Shown: positions 34,201-42,296 of the stretch, piece after piece
Numbering within the stretch: position 1 is the stretch's first letter
Layout of the letters: each line of letters begins with the position of its first letter
Origin: Sphingomonas oligoaromativorans
GTDB taxonomy: Bacteria > Pseudomonadota > Alphaproteobacteria > Sphingomonadales > Sphingomonadaceae
DNA: 64,000 nt
Reading direction: 5' to 3'
Assembly (NCBI RefSeq): GCF_011762195.1
Contig: NZ_JAASQK010000002.1
Location: forward strand, 62,001 to 126,000
Program-made: the position numbers and the translations under genes
Notes under the pieces: generated by a model
Database searches by the model: none
Seen by the model: the letters and a program-made list of their open reading frames with translations, nothing else
What the model was told of the DNA's origin: nothing

Positions 34201-36351
34201 GCGAGCCCAATAATCGGCGCTCATCGCCTCGGCGGGCGTGATCCAGTTGCCGGTGAGGCTCGATACGAAGGGCAAGGCCGGCGCCTGCATCGGCACGGTG
34301 CGCAGCATGGATCGGAACTCGTCCGACGTGGCGGATGCATCCTCGGACAGGCGTCCGCGCATATGGATGATGCGCAGGGCATCCTCGATGCCGAACACCC
34401 CGGCCAGATGCGCCGCCGCATATTCGCCCGCATCCTGACCGATCATGCCGGCCGGCCGCGCTCCCCACGACATCAGCAACCGCCCCAGCGCCACCTGCAC
34501 CGTCAGCAACGCCGGCAGCGCGACACTCGGCCGTTCCAGCATGTCGCGGGCGAAATCCAGCCCGTCAGACGGGGGCAGCAGGACCGGACGGAGATCGATG
34601 CCGGCGATGCGCTTCACCCGATCGATGCAATCGTTGATCGTCGACCGGAACAGCGGCTCGCTGCGATAGAGGCCCGCCCCCATCGCGACATAGGGGCTGC
34701 CTGCCCCCGCGAACAAAAGCGCCACCGTTGGGTCCGCCATCGCATCCGCAGTGAACGCTCCGGGCGACGCCGGGTCGGCCAGCGCTGCCGCCGCCTCGGC
34801 CGGGTTCTCGGCCACCACCACCCGCCGCCGACCCAGCGCCTGCCTCCCCACGCTCATCGTATAGGCGACATCCGCCAGATTGAGGCCGGGATGTGCCGCG
34901 AGATGATCGGCGAGTGCCGCCGTATTGGCGTCGAGCGCCTCCGCCGAGCGCGCCGAGAGGACGAGCAACTGATGCGGCCGGCTCGGGTCGCCGGGCACGC
35001 GGCGGGGCGCTTCCTCCAGTATCGCGTGCGCATTGGTGCCTCCCACGCCGAGCGCGTTGACGCCCGCACGAAGCGGCTGCGCGCCCAGACGCGCCCATGG
35101 CCTGAGCGTATCGCCGACCACGAACGGGCTCTCCGCCAGCCCGGATGCGGGATCGGCTTCGGTGAAGTTCAGCGACGGCGGCAACTGCGCATGATGGAGC
35201 GACAGCGCCACCTTGATGAGGCTGGCGACTCCGGCCGCCGTATCGGCATGGCCGATGTTCGCCTTCACCGATCCGAGGCCGCAATAGCCGATCTCTGCGC
35301 TGTCCTTGCGGAAAGCCTGCGTCAGCGCGGCGATCTCGATGGAATCGCCCACCGGCGTGCCCGTGCCGTGTGCCTCGACATAGCCGACCGTCCCGGCATC
35401 CACGTCGGCGATGCTCAGCGCCTCGGTGATGGCATGGGCCTGCCCGTCGATGCTGGGAGCGTGATAGCTGACCTTCCCGGCGCCGTCGTTGTTGATCGCG
35501 GTGCCCCGGATCACGGCGTAGATATGATCGCCGCTCTCCATCGCGTCGCGTAGCCTGCGCAGGACGATGATCCCGGCCCCGCTGCCGATCACCGTGCCCT
35601 TCGATGCCGCATCGAACGGCCGGCAATCTCCGTCGGGCGAGAGGATGCCGCCCTCCTCGACCATATAGCCCTGCCGGTGCGGAACACCGATCGAGACCCC
35701 GCCCGCCAGCGCCATGTCGCATTCGTTGCTGAGCAGGCTCTGGATCGCCATGTGCGTCGCCACCAGCGAGGTGGAGCAGGCGGTCTGGATGTTGATGCTC
35801 GGCCCCCGGAGGTTCAGCAGATAGGAGACGCGGGTCGTCAGGAAATCCTTGTCGTTGCCGGCGTGCTGGAGCTGGAACGGACCGACTTCGCGCCGCAACG
35901 CTGGATCGCCGAGCAGATTGGCCGTCATATAGCCATTGTGGCCCGAGCCCGCGAAGACGCCGATGGCGCCGGCGAAGCGCTCGGGCGAGTGGCCGGCATT
36001 CTCCAGCGCTTCCCACGCGCATTCGAGGAAATGGCGATGCTGGGGGTCCATCAGCGCCGCGTCGCGCGGGCCGAGGCCGAACAGAGTGGCATCGAAACAT
36101 TCCATGTCGGCCAGCGGAGCACCCGCCTTCACATAGCGCGGATCGGAGAGCAGCGTGGGGTCGACGCCGGCGGCGATCAGTTCCTCGTCCGAATAGCGGA
36201 TGACGGATTGCACCCCGCCGCACAGGTTCGCCCAATAATCGTCGATCGAGCTCGCACCGGCGAAGCGGCATGCCATGCCGACGATCGCCACCGCCGTATC
36301 GCCCCATGGCTCCGAAGGATCCTGGCCGAAGCCGCTGCCGAAATGCTGCAT
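31198..36351 (-). CDS. Type I PKS: KS - vestigial AT - inactive KR - ACP - Cys-thioesterase
   Basis: A 1717-residue multidomain synthase. The ketosynthase (about 18-450) looks active: C192 in TACSTSL, H328 in EAHGTGTPVGD, H368 in KANIGHADTA. The acyltransferase region (about 540-760) has GQDAGEY where GHSxGE is expected, so D640 replaces the Ser nucleophile, and the usual ~100-residue small subdomain with its HAFH/YASH-type motif is missing between 667 and 680. A ketoreductase region (about 860-1280) keeps TGGLEGAG but has QAAVAAFHDAY in place of the catalytic Tyr-Asn segment. The carrier Ser is S1352 (DLGGQSLPAVQ). The C-terminal thioesterase has GLCAGG, with C1490 as nucleophile, and GGHVSLL with the His. 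The start (36351) lies four bases after the NRPS stop, behind GAGGGGAG. Any extender must come from an acyltransferase in trans. Confidence 0.9.
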   Translation of the reverse strand: MQHFGSGFGQDPSEPWGDTAVAIVGMACRFAGASSIDDYWANLCGGVQSVIRYSDEELIAAGVDPTLLSDPRYVKAGAPLADMECFDATLFGLGPRDAALMDPQHRHFLECAWEALENAGHSPERFAGAIGVFAGSGHNGYMTANLLGDPALRREVGPFQLQHAGNDKDFLTTRVSYLLNLRGPSINIQTACSTSLVATHMAIQSLLSNECDMALAGGVSIGVPHRQGYMVEEGGILSPDGDCRPFDAASKGTVIGSGAGIIVLRRLRDAMESGDHIYAVIRGTAINNDGAGKVSYHAPSIDGQAHAITEALSIADVDAGTVGYVEAHGTGTPVGDSIEIAALTQAFRKDSAEIGYCGLGSVKANIGHADTAAGVASLIKVALSLHHAQLPPSLNFTEADPASGLAESPFVVGDTLRPWARLGAQPLRAGVNALGVGGTNAHAILEEAPRRVPGDPSRPHQLLVLSARSAEALDANTAALADHLAAHPGLNLADVAYTMSVGRQALGRRRVVVAENPAEAAAALADPASPGAFTADAMADPTVALLFAGAGSPYVAMGAGLYRSEPLFRSTINDCIDRVKRIAGIDLRPVLLPPSDGLDFARDMLERPSVALPALLTVQVALGRLLMSWGARPAGMIGQDAGEYAAAHLAGVFGIEDALRIIHMRGRLSEDASATSDEFRSMLRTVPMQAPALPFVSSLTGNWITPAEAMSADYWARHLEEATRFDEGLARLREAPDRVLLEVGPGRVADGIATLHSLRQPEEPAADTAFLLNALGQLWALGVDVNWGRYWIDEKRLRLPLPTYRFERQRHWIEPPAQPEPTEDETADKRADMADWFHEPHWRRTALPMAQVGTAAALIFEDGLGIGAAIARHLRAAGRAAILVRPGRRYRQEAVDRFIIDPRRPGDYAALLKALAARGRLPGQIYHLWLTTGFWRGWRASDGEQIQKRGFDSLRFLTQALAAHEFAAPVQIALVSDGIQRVCDEAVLSPAKATALGPCRAIRREYPHLHVRSVDLAVQQWSDTGRSRIADALIAELASPDDAEAIAYRAGERWTQGFQPTPRGTGKSRLRSRGVYLMTGGLEGAGLALARHLAETQHARLALIERSAVPPRESWESELARLAPDDPRGGRLRDLLAIEQAGGEVLAMAADMTDAGAMRRAIRQVRARFGAIDGIFHAAGLVDAEAAHAALMLPVLEEALGAAQPGFLVLFSPIGTIAEQAGQAAVAAFHDAYAQARRADERTRVVSIGWNPWEDASAGMSPKERFRALDRILSGPDAAHVIVSPRPLAAQRPRMKASHRPSARIARELPAGSAAALPATEAERLIASLWTEMLGVEPVLRTDSFFDLGGQSLPAVQFVSRLRERTGRTLPLSTLFENPTVQRLAAILDPNSAPVASEAVAAPAAAGLVTIRPGGERPPLFLVHDGLGETLLYRGLALRLHAGHAVYGIEPRRRPDGGFAHTRVDEMAADYVGRIQTLRPHGPYLLAGLCAGGTLALEMARRLQDKGETVAFVGIMDAADVDAGRRRLYATRSRLERVRALLSNAGGPSVIPALLRKICNYCIWQVRSRLERRQRLQIVDDMRGAGAGAPGLPFVQLYELAHEAHRPRGLFAGGDVALFRATSGDGTPEDIPFAEIYTDCILGWGKRVADEVELVPVPGGHVSLLQEPHVETLALLLQQRLDDSLARWAPGDGAGAGTGRSAAQAIRPSLVPAEMLR

Positions 36352-36355
36352 ACTC

Positions 36356-39300
36356 TCAACTCCCCTCACCAGCCCCGATCTGGAGGTTCATCCCCCTTCT
36401 GCGCTGGAGCGCCGCGCGCCGGCTCGCGGCACGCGCCTCCCCCTGTCGGACGGCCTCATCGTCATGATCCGCTCCACCCAGATGCGCGCTCAGCGCCTCG
36501 ATGGTGGGGAAGCGGAAGACATCGGTGATCGAAAGCGGCCGGGCGAAGCTGGCCCGAAGCCGCCGATGGACCTGCACGGCAAGCAGCGAATGCCCGCCGA
36601 GATCGAAGAAATTGTCGCGCTTGCCGACGCGCGGCAGCTTCAGAACGTCGCGCCAGATGGCGGCGATCTGCGCTTCCACGCCCTCGGCGGGCTCGGCGAA
36701 AGGCTCGCCCGGTGTGGTGATGAGTTCCGCGATCGGCTGCGGCAGGGCGTTGCGCGCGATCTTGCCGTTGGGCGTCTTCGGCAACGTCGCGAGCGGCACC
36801 AGATGGGCGGGCACCATGAAGTCCGGCAACCGGGCCTGAAGATGCGCCCGCAACTCCGCCGGTGACGATGCCGTGCCCGTATAATAGCCGACCAGCCGCA
36901 CGTCGCCCGGCCGATCCTCGCGCGCGACGACCACCGTCTGCTCCACGCCGGGGAAGTCCGCCAGCACCGCCTCGATCTCGCCCAACTCGATGCGATAGCC
37001 CCTGATCTTCACCTGATGATCGAGCCGCCCGAGAAATTCGAGCGTCCCGTCGGCCAACCGCCGCGCGAGATCGCCGGTGCGATAGGCCCGCTCGCCCGCG
37101 TGGAAGGGATGCGCGATGAAGCGCTCTGCCGTCAGCTCCGGCCGATGCAGATAGCCGCGCACCACGCCCCGGCCGCCGATCACCAGTTCGCCGGGAATGC
37201 CCGGCGGCAAAGGCTGCTGCCGGCTGTCGAGGATATAGACCTGCTGGTTGGCGAGCGGCCGGCCGAGCGGCACGCCGGTATCGGTGCCATCCAGCTCCTG
37301 CACGGTGGACCAGATCGTCGTCTCGGTCGGCCCATACATGTTCATCACCACGCCGCCGACCAGCCCGCGCAATTCACGCGCCAGCGTCGGCGGGAAGGCT
37401 TCTCCGCCCACCATCATCCGCCTGAGCCCCGCCAGCGCGGAGCGGGCGTCCTGATCCGCCACCAGCATCTGGGCCATCGAGGGCGTGCATTGCAGATGGG
37501 TCACGCGGTGGTGCGTCATCAGCCCGGCGAGCGTCGCGTCGGAGGTCGCGATGACGATGTGGAAGCCGCGCGCCAGCGTCCAGCACAGTTCGAGGACGGA
37601 GATGTCGAAGCTCAGGCTGGTGACCGAGAGCCAGACGCCCTCAGGCTCGATCTTCGCGTCCACGCCGGCGAAGAAATTGGCGACGTTGCGATGCTCGACC
37701 ATCACGCCCTTGGGCCGGCCCGTCGAACCCGAGGTGTAGATGACATAGGCCAGATGATGAGGCCGGGCGCCGCCATCCACCGGCTCGGCCGGTTGTCGCG
37801 CGATGAGCGGCGCGTCCCGATCGATGCGGATGATATGGGCGGCGGTAGCCGGCAGCCCCGGCGCGAGGTCCGACTGGCTGAGGATCACCGGCGCACCGGC
37901 ATCTTCGATCATGTGGGCGATCCGGTCGGCAGGATAATCCGGGTCGAGCGGAACATAGGCGCCGCCCGCCTTGTGGATAGCAACCAGCGCCACCAGCATC
38001 TCGACCGAGCGCGCCAGATGAAGGCCGACCAGCACGTCCGGCCCCACGCCCAGGCTGATGAGATGCCGCGCCAACTGGTTCGAGCGCGCGTCCAGCTCGG
38101 CATAGCTGAGCGTCCTGCCCCGGCATGTGACGGCGGGCCGATCCGGCGTCCGCGCCGCCTGCTCCGTGAAGAGGTGGTGGATGCAGGCCCCCTCGCGCCA
38201 CGCGACGGCGGTGTCGTTCCAACCTTCGATCACCGTGCCGAGCAGGGCCTCGCCCATCACCGGAAGCTCGGCGAGCGGCCGGTCCGGTGCCGCCAGCGCG
38301 GCAGCGAGCAGGGCCTCGAAACCTTGCTGCATCGCGCGGACGGACGCGCGGTCGAGCAGCGCCTCGTCATGAATCCAGCGGGTCGCGCCACCATCGCCGC
38401 GCACCGCGATGGTGAGCTCCGAGCCGGGCAGCGCCTCGGCCTCTTCCAGACGATCGACCAGCACGATCGCAACTGGCAGCGCGCTTCCCTGCCCCACCAG
38501 CTCCGGGCAACGCGCGGGCAGATCGGCGGCGTGACCAACATGGCGGTGAAGCTGGCAGATCTGCTCGGCCAGCCCCTCGCCCAATGCAGCCAGTCCCCTG
38601 CCGAAATCCAGCCGGACGGCGAGCGGCACCTGACGCGCGAACCAGTTTTCGGCGCCCTCGAACCGCGCCGCGAACACCGGATCGATGAACCCCAGGTCGA
38701 ACTCGGCCTTGTCCGCGAGGCGAGCGAGATAGGCCGTCAGCGCCGCCATCACCGGCTCCGCGTCGTCCGCCATCGGCAGCGCGAGGTCGACGGACCGGAA
38801 CACCCCGCCGGCGGCGCGGGCGGAGCGGTCGATCTGCGGGAGGAGATAGGGGCTCCGCGCGGCCAGACGGCGGCGCCACCAGCGCTCATGCCGGGCCGCC
38901 GCGGCATCCAGCTCGTCGATCAGACGCGCCTGCTCGTTCGCCATCATGTCCATGCGCCGTCCGGCCATGGCCGTGAGGTCTGCCGGCTGGCCGTCGAGCG
39001 TGGTGATCCGCTCGATCACAACGCCGGCCGTCCCGCTCGCCACGGTGAGACGGCCTTCCCCGACATCGACGATCGTGCCCGGCGCCACACCCGAAACCGC
39101 AGCCTCGACGCGCGCCGCGCGCACCAGATGGAGAACCCCACCCATGCCGAACTTGGGCAGGCCGAGCGGGTTGGCATGGCCGCCATGATCGAGCGCGCGG
39201 ACAAGCCGGACGATCTCGTCCGCGGGCGCATACCAATCGATCGTCGCCGCGCAGGACGGGCGATCCGCGCGCCCGCGATATCGCCGTATCGCCTCCCCCT

Positions 39301-39853
39301 GCGGCCGGGGCGCGAGTGCGCCGTCCGCCAGCCCATCCAGCAGCACGGCGAAACTTTCGACCGCGGCGGCGAAGCATTTGGTGTTGGCGGAAAAGGCCGT
39401 GTCCGCCTCGTCCAGCTCGACATTCGCCGTGGCAAGGATATCGCCCTGATCGACCTCGCCGGACATCAGGTGCCAGGTCACCTCATGCTGCCGCTCGCCG
39501 TCGAGCAGCGCCCAGACGGGGGCGTTGACGCCGCCCCGCCCCGGCAGCGGGCCATCGTGGAAATTGATCGCCCCCCGACGCGGCAGCGCCAGCACGTCCG
39601 GCGGGAGGATCGCGAGATTGGCGACGCTGAACAGATAGTCGAACGGCGCCAGCCCCGCGTGCATCAATATGCCGGAGGCTTCCAGCACCGGCACCGAGCG
39701 CGCGGCCGCCCAATCACGGATATCCGCGTTACGGCTGACGATCGCGACGATCTCGTGGCCGCGTTCCTCCAGCATCCTCGCGCATTCGATCAGCAGCGTC
39801 TCCCCGCCGATCAGCACGCAACGCCAGCGTGACGCTTCGTCCGCCTGATCCAT
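36356..39853 (-). CDS. NRPS: formyltransferase - half condensation - adenylation (Gly-like) - carrier
   Basis: An 1165-residue megasynthase. Residues 1 to about 320 are a formyltransferase with the Fmt-type catalytic set N97/H99 (AINFHDGPLPG) and D135 (EVDQGDIL). Residues about 345-590 resemble only the C-terminal half of a condensation domain; there is no HHxxxDG. The adenylation domain (about 600-1075) has YVIYTSGSTGRPKG, MYGPTETTIW, YRTGDLARRL and NGKIARNAL. My manual reading of its pocket is D-I-L-Q-M-G-M-I-W-K, close to the published glycine code DILQLGLIWK. The carrier has FFDLGGHSLLAV. Predicted product: N-formylglycyl thioester passed to the downstream PKS. The ATG at 39853 overlaps the stop of the small protein gene by one base. 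Confidence 0.92.
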   Translation of the reverse strand: MDQADEASRWRCVLIGGETLLIECARMLEERGHEIVAIVSRNADIRDWAAARSVPVLEASGILMHAGLAPFDYLFSVANLAILPPDVLALPRRGAINFHDGPLPGRGGVNAPVWALLDGERQHEVTWHLMSGEVDQGDILATANVELDEADTAFSANTKCFAAAVESFAVLLDGLADGALAPRPQGEAIRRYRGRADRPSCAATIDWYAPADEIVRLVRALDHGGHANPLGLPKFGMGGVLHLVRAARVEAAVSGVAPGTIVDVGEGRLTVASGTAGVVIERITTLDGQPADLTAMAGRRMDMMANEQARLIDELDAAAARHERWWRRRLAARSPYLLPQIDRSARAAGGVFRSVDLALPMADDAEPVMAALTAYLARLADKAEFDLGFIDPVFAARFEGAENWFARQVPLAVRLDFGRGLAALGEGLAEQICQLHRHVGHAADLPARCPELVGQGSALPVAIVLVDRLEEAEALPGSELTIAVRGDGGATRWIHDEALLDRASVRAMQQGFEALLAAALAAPDRPLAELPVMGEALLGTVIEGWNDTAVAWREGACIHHLFTEQAARTPDRPAVTCRGRTLSYAELDARSNQLARHLISLGVGPDVLVGLHLARSVEMLVALVAIHKAGGAYVPLDPDYPADRIAHMIEDAGAPVILSQSDLAPGLPATAAHIIRIDRDAPLIARQPAEPVDGGARPHHLAYVIYTSGSTGRPKGVMVEHRNVANFFAGVDAKIEPEGVWLSVTSLSFDISVLELCWTLARGFHIVIATSDATLAGLMTHHRVTHLQCTPSMAQMLVADQDARSALAGLRRMMVGGEAFPPTLARELRGLVGGVVMNMYGPTETTIWSTVQELDGTDTGVPLGRPLANQQVYILDSRQQPLPPGIPGELVIGGRGVVRGYLHRPELTAERFIAHPFHAGERAYRTGDLARRLADGTLEFLGRLDHQVKIRGYRIELGEIEAVLADFPGVEQTVVVAREDRPGDVRLVGYYTGTASSPAELRAHLQARLPDFMVPAHLVPLATLPKTPNGKIARNALPQPIAELITTPGEPFAEPAEGVEAQIAAIWRDVLKLPRVGKRDNFFDLGGHSLLAVQVHRRLRASFARPLSITDVFRFPTIEALSAHLGGADHDDEAVRQGEARAASRRAALQRRRGMNLQIGAGEGS

Positions 39854-40149
39854 CACGACAGCACCACCTTGGTGGAGCGGCGGCGGGCGACATGGCTTCC
39901 GAACGCGATGGCGCAACCGAGCAGCGCGATGCCGAGCGCCTTGTCCGCATCGGTGATGGCCGGGCGCGCTTCGGTGCAACCGGGCTGGCGCGCCCGGTCG
40001 GGGGCGGATTCGCCCGGCTCGTGTTGGCCCACCGCGACGTTGGGGGCGGACGGGCAGTGCGTGGGCGCCGGCTCCTGCGCGCCGGCCGAGCCCAGGAAAC
40101 AGAAGCAGGTCATGAAACAAGCCCCCGTCCAGAACCTGATGCCCATCAT
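39853..40149 (-). CDS. Small exported or membrane protein coupled to the NRPS gene
   Basis: A 98-residue protein with no family I recognise. The N-terminus reads as a signal peptide (MMGIRFWTGACFMTCFCFLG then SAGAQ), followed by a Pro- and Cys-containing linker of about 45 residues and a C-terminal hydrophobic helix (DKALGIALLGCAIAFGSHVA) ending in a basic RRR tail. It looks like a small inner-membrane protein facing the periplasm. Its TGA overlaps the NRPS start by one base and CTGGAG precedes its own ATG, which supports that it is real. It could be an accessory partner for the synthase or for transfer of its product across the membrane; this is a guess from position. Confidence 0.68.
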   Translation of the reverse strand: MMGIRFWTGACFMTCFCFLGSAGAQEPAPTHCPSAPNVAVGQHEPGESAPDRARQPGCTEARPAITDADKALGIALLGCAIAFGSHVARRRSTKVVLS

Positions 40150-40194
40150 CGATCTCCAGTAAATTGCAGCGAAACCCGGATTCCGACGCGCATT

Positions 40195-41130
40195 TCATTT
40201 ATATTCTATGATTTGATGCCTTCTCATCCAGTAATCTAACTGTCCTTGAAGATGAGGAATTTTCCCCATCATCACGAATGTCGCGTACAAAGCGCCTCGA
40301 TGTCGCCGCGTCTTCCACCAGAGCAGCGGCCATAACGGCCAGCCGAGCGGCGATGCCCAGAAGATATTGCTGAGGACTTCGCGCAACGTTCGCGGTTCGC
40401 TCCATCCGCGCAGCACCAGCGCCTCGGCGGTGGCGTAGCCGCTGCGGCGATTGCGCTGCCACCATTGGGCGATGCGGGTCATGCCCGCGTCGTGGATGGT
40501 CATCTCGTAGGGCAGGCGGTGGATCGTCCAGCCCGTGGCGCGCATCCGGTGGCAGAGATCGGGCTCCTCGCCCGCGATCAGCCGCGCGGTGAAGCCCCCC
40601 ACCTCGCGGAACGCCTCCACGCGCATCAGCGCGTCGCCACCGCATGTCGCCGCGATGCCGACGGGCGTATCCCATTCGAGATCGCAGAGCCGGTTATAAG
40701 GGCTGTTGTCGGGATGCCGCTCCCGCCGGCGCCCGCACACCGCCGCCGCCTTCGGCAGGCGTTGCAGCTCGCCCAGCCCCAGCGCCAGCCAGTTGCGCCT
40801 GAGCTCGCAATCGCCGTCGACGAACTGCACGAAAGCGAGGTCCGGGCAGATCTCGGCCAGCCGCGCGAAGCCTGCGTTGCGGGCACGGGCGGCGGTGAAG
40901 CCCCCGCACGGCTCCAGCTCCACCACCTCGATCCCCCGCTCCCGCGCCATAGTGACGCTGTCATCGCTGGAGCCGGAATCGACATAGACGATCGTGGCGA
41001 CATCCCGCGCCACGCTGTCGAGGCAGCGTTCCAGCCTCGTGCCTTCGTTCCGCCCGATCACCACCGCGCCCACCGTCCGCCGATAATCGGCCTCGGCCAT
41101 CAGCGGCACGATCGTCGAGGGCACCGGCAT
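40195..41130 (-). CDS. GT2 glycosyltransferase
   Basis: A 311-residue family 2 glycosyltransferase. The nucleotide-sugar fold begins VGAVVIGRNEGTRLERCLDS, with IVYVDSGSSDDSVTMARERG, then FVQFVDGDCELRRNWL giving the metal-binding DGD, and GLTARLIAGEEPDLCHRM-like sequence (FTARLIAGEEPDLCHRMRA) for the catalytic base. The C-terminus has a membrane-associated region (IFWASPLGWPLWPLLWW). I set the start at the ATG at 41130, which overlaps the upstream TGA by one base; a GTG one codon earlier is possible. A 45-base gap precedes the small protein gene, the largest gap inside this operon. Sugar specificity unknown. Confidence 0.9.
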   Translation of the reverse strand: MPVPSTIVPLMAEADYRRTVGAVVIGRNEGTRLERCLDSVARDVATIVYVDSGSSDDSVTMARERGIEVVELEPCGGFTAARARNAGFARLAEICPDLAFVQFVDGDCELRRNWLALGLGELQRLPKAAAVCGRRRERHPDNSPYNRLCDLEWDTPVGIAATCGGDALMRVEAFREVGGFTARLIAGEEPDLCHRMRATGWTIHRLPYEMTIHDAGMTRIAQWWQRNRRSGYATAEALVLRGWSEPRTLREVLSNIFWASPLGWPLWPLLWWKTRRHRGALYATFVMMGKIPHLQGQLDYWMRRHQIIEYK

Positions 41131-42296
41131 CACGCTCTCCCCGTGCGGACCCAGTCACGCTGGCGATGCGTGACGAAACGGGCGTAGATCGGCAGTTTCC
41201 AGAGGAGATAGCGCGGCAGGTGCAGCAGACTGGCCGCAGGAAGCAGCGCCCGCCCCCACGCGCGCCACACGGCGAAGAGCGTCACCGCCAGCACCAGCCC
41301 CGCGCTCCCCAGCAAGGCGAGCGGGCCGGCCGCGCCTGTCAGCATCGCCCACGGGAGCAGCAGTCCCCCGGCGATCCCCGAACCCGCGAGAAGCAGCATC
41401 AGCGGCGGCACCGCGATATCGGCAGCGAGCGCGAGCAGGCCCGGCCGCCCCGAAAGCCCCCGCGCGATCAGGCGCGGGGCATAGCGGCCGAACGTAGCGA
41501 GCGCGCCATGCTCCCAGCGGGTGCGCTGGCCACGGGTCGCCGCCTGCGTGCTGGCCGGGCTGAGGAAGACGGCCCGATCCTCGAACCCCACCGGCTGTCC
41601 GGCAATGGCAAGGTCCAGACCGAGCTTCAGATCCTCGACCAGCGATGCCGTCTCCAGCGGCGCGGCGTCGAACATCGCCCAGGGGAAGGCCATGCCCGTC
41701 CCCTGCAACAGCGCGGGTCCGCCGAGGCGCTCCAGCCCCCGCTGGCGGACGCTGTTCTTGATAAGGAAGGCGAAGGTCGAGATGCGGACCAGCGGCGTAG
41801 CGTCCCGCGCGGCGCGCAGCAGATAGCGGCCCTGCACCGCCGCCGCCCGGCGCTCGGCCGAGGAAGCCAGCGCCGGCAGCGCACCGGGTTCGGGCACGCA
41901 GTCCGCGTCCAGCACGATGATGGTAGTCGGCGGGCTAAGGCGCAGCAGTTCGCGCCCGCAGGCGAGCGCATAGGCCTTGCCGCGCCGGCCGGCGTCGAAA
42001 CGCTCGATCAGTTCCGCGCCCGCCCCACGCGCGACGGCGGCGGTGGCGTCCGCGCAATTGTCCGCGACCACCAGCACCCGGTCGCACGGGCGGAGCTGGG
42101 CGCGGACGGCGGCGATCACGGGGGTGATGCCGGGGGCTTCGTCATGCGCGGGAATCAGCACGGCATAGGGGCTGGCCTCCGGTGACACCTCCACGAGGCT
42201 CTTCCCGGCGCGCAGGCCCGCCAGGCATTCGGCCGCCAGCACCAGCATCGGGAAGGACGCGCCGATCGACAGCAGCCAGGGCAGCGCCGCGATCAT
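41130..42296 (-). CDS. Membrane-bound GT2 glycosyltransferase
   Basis: A 388-residue processive-type family 2 glycosyltransferase with an N-terminal transmembrane helix (LPWLLSIGASFPMLVLAAE), the GT-A domain (YAVLIPAHDEAPGITPVIAA, VLVVADNCADATA, TTIIVLDADCVPEPGAL with the DAD motif, GTGMAFPWAMFD, ASLVEDLKLGLDLAIAG with the base, and the acceptor motif TRGQRTRWEHGAL of the QxxRW type) and three or so C-terminal helices. The QRTRW motif is typical of synthase-like GT2 enzymes. It overlaps the GT4 gene upstream by four bases and the GT2 gene downstream by one, so all three are coupled. Confidence 0.91.
   Translation of the reverse strand: MIAALPWLLSIGASFPMLVLAAECLAGLRAGKSLVEVSPEASPYAVLIPAHDEAPGITPVIAAVRAQLRPCDRVLVVADNCADATAAVARGAGAELIERFDAGRRGKAYALACGRELLRLSPPTTIIVLDADCVPEPGALPALASSAERRAAAVQGRYLLRAARDATPLVRISTFAFLIKNSVRQRGLERLGGPALLQGTGMAFPWAMFDAAPLETASLVEDLKLGLDLAIAGQPVGFEDRAVFLSPASTQAATRGQRTRWEHGALATFGRYAPRLIARGLSGRPGLLALAADIAVPPLMLLLAGSGIAGGLLLPWAMLTGAAGPLALLGSAGLVLAVTLFAVWRAWGRALLPAASLLHLPRYLLWKLPIYARFVTHRQRDWVRTGRA

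Noticed and set aside
31909..35553. A 1214-codon open frame on the + strand, opposite the PKS gene.
   Set aside because: The sequence is Arg/His/Gly/Asp-rich with no domain, and mirrors the high-GC third-position bias of the PKS gene on the other strand; the PKS frame has clear catalytic motifs.
37016..39832. A 938-codon open frame on the + strand, opposite the NRPS gene.
   Set aside because: Same reasoning: antisense shadow of a GC-rich gene with strong protein motifs in the minus-strand frame.
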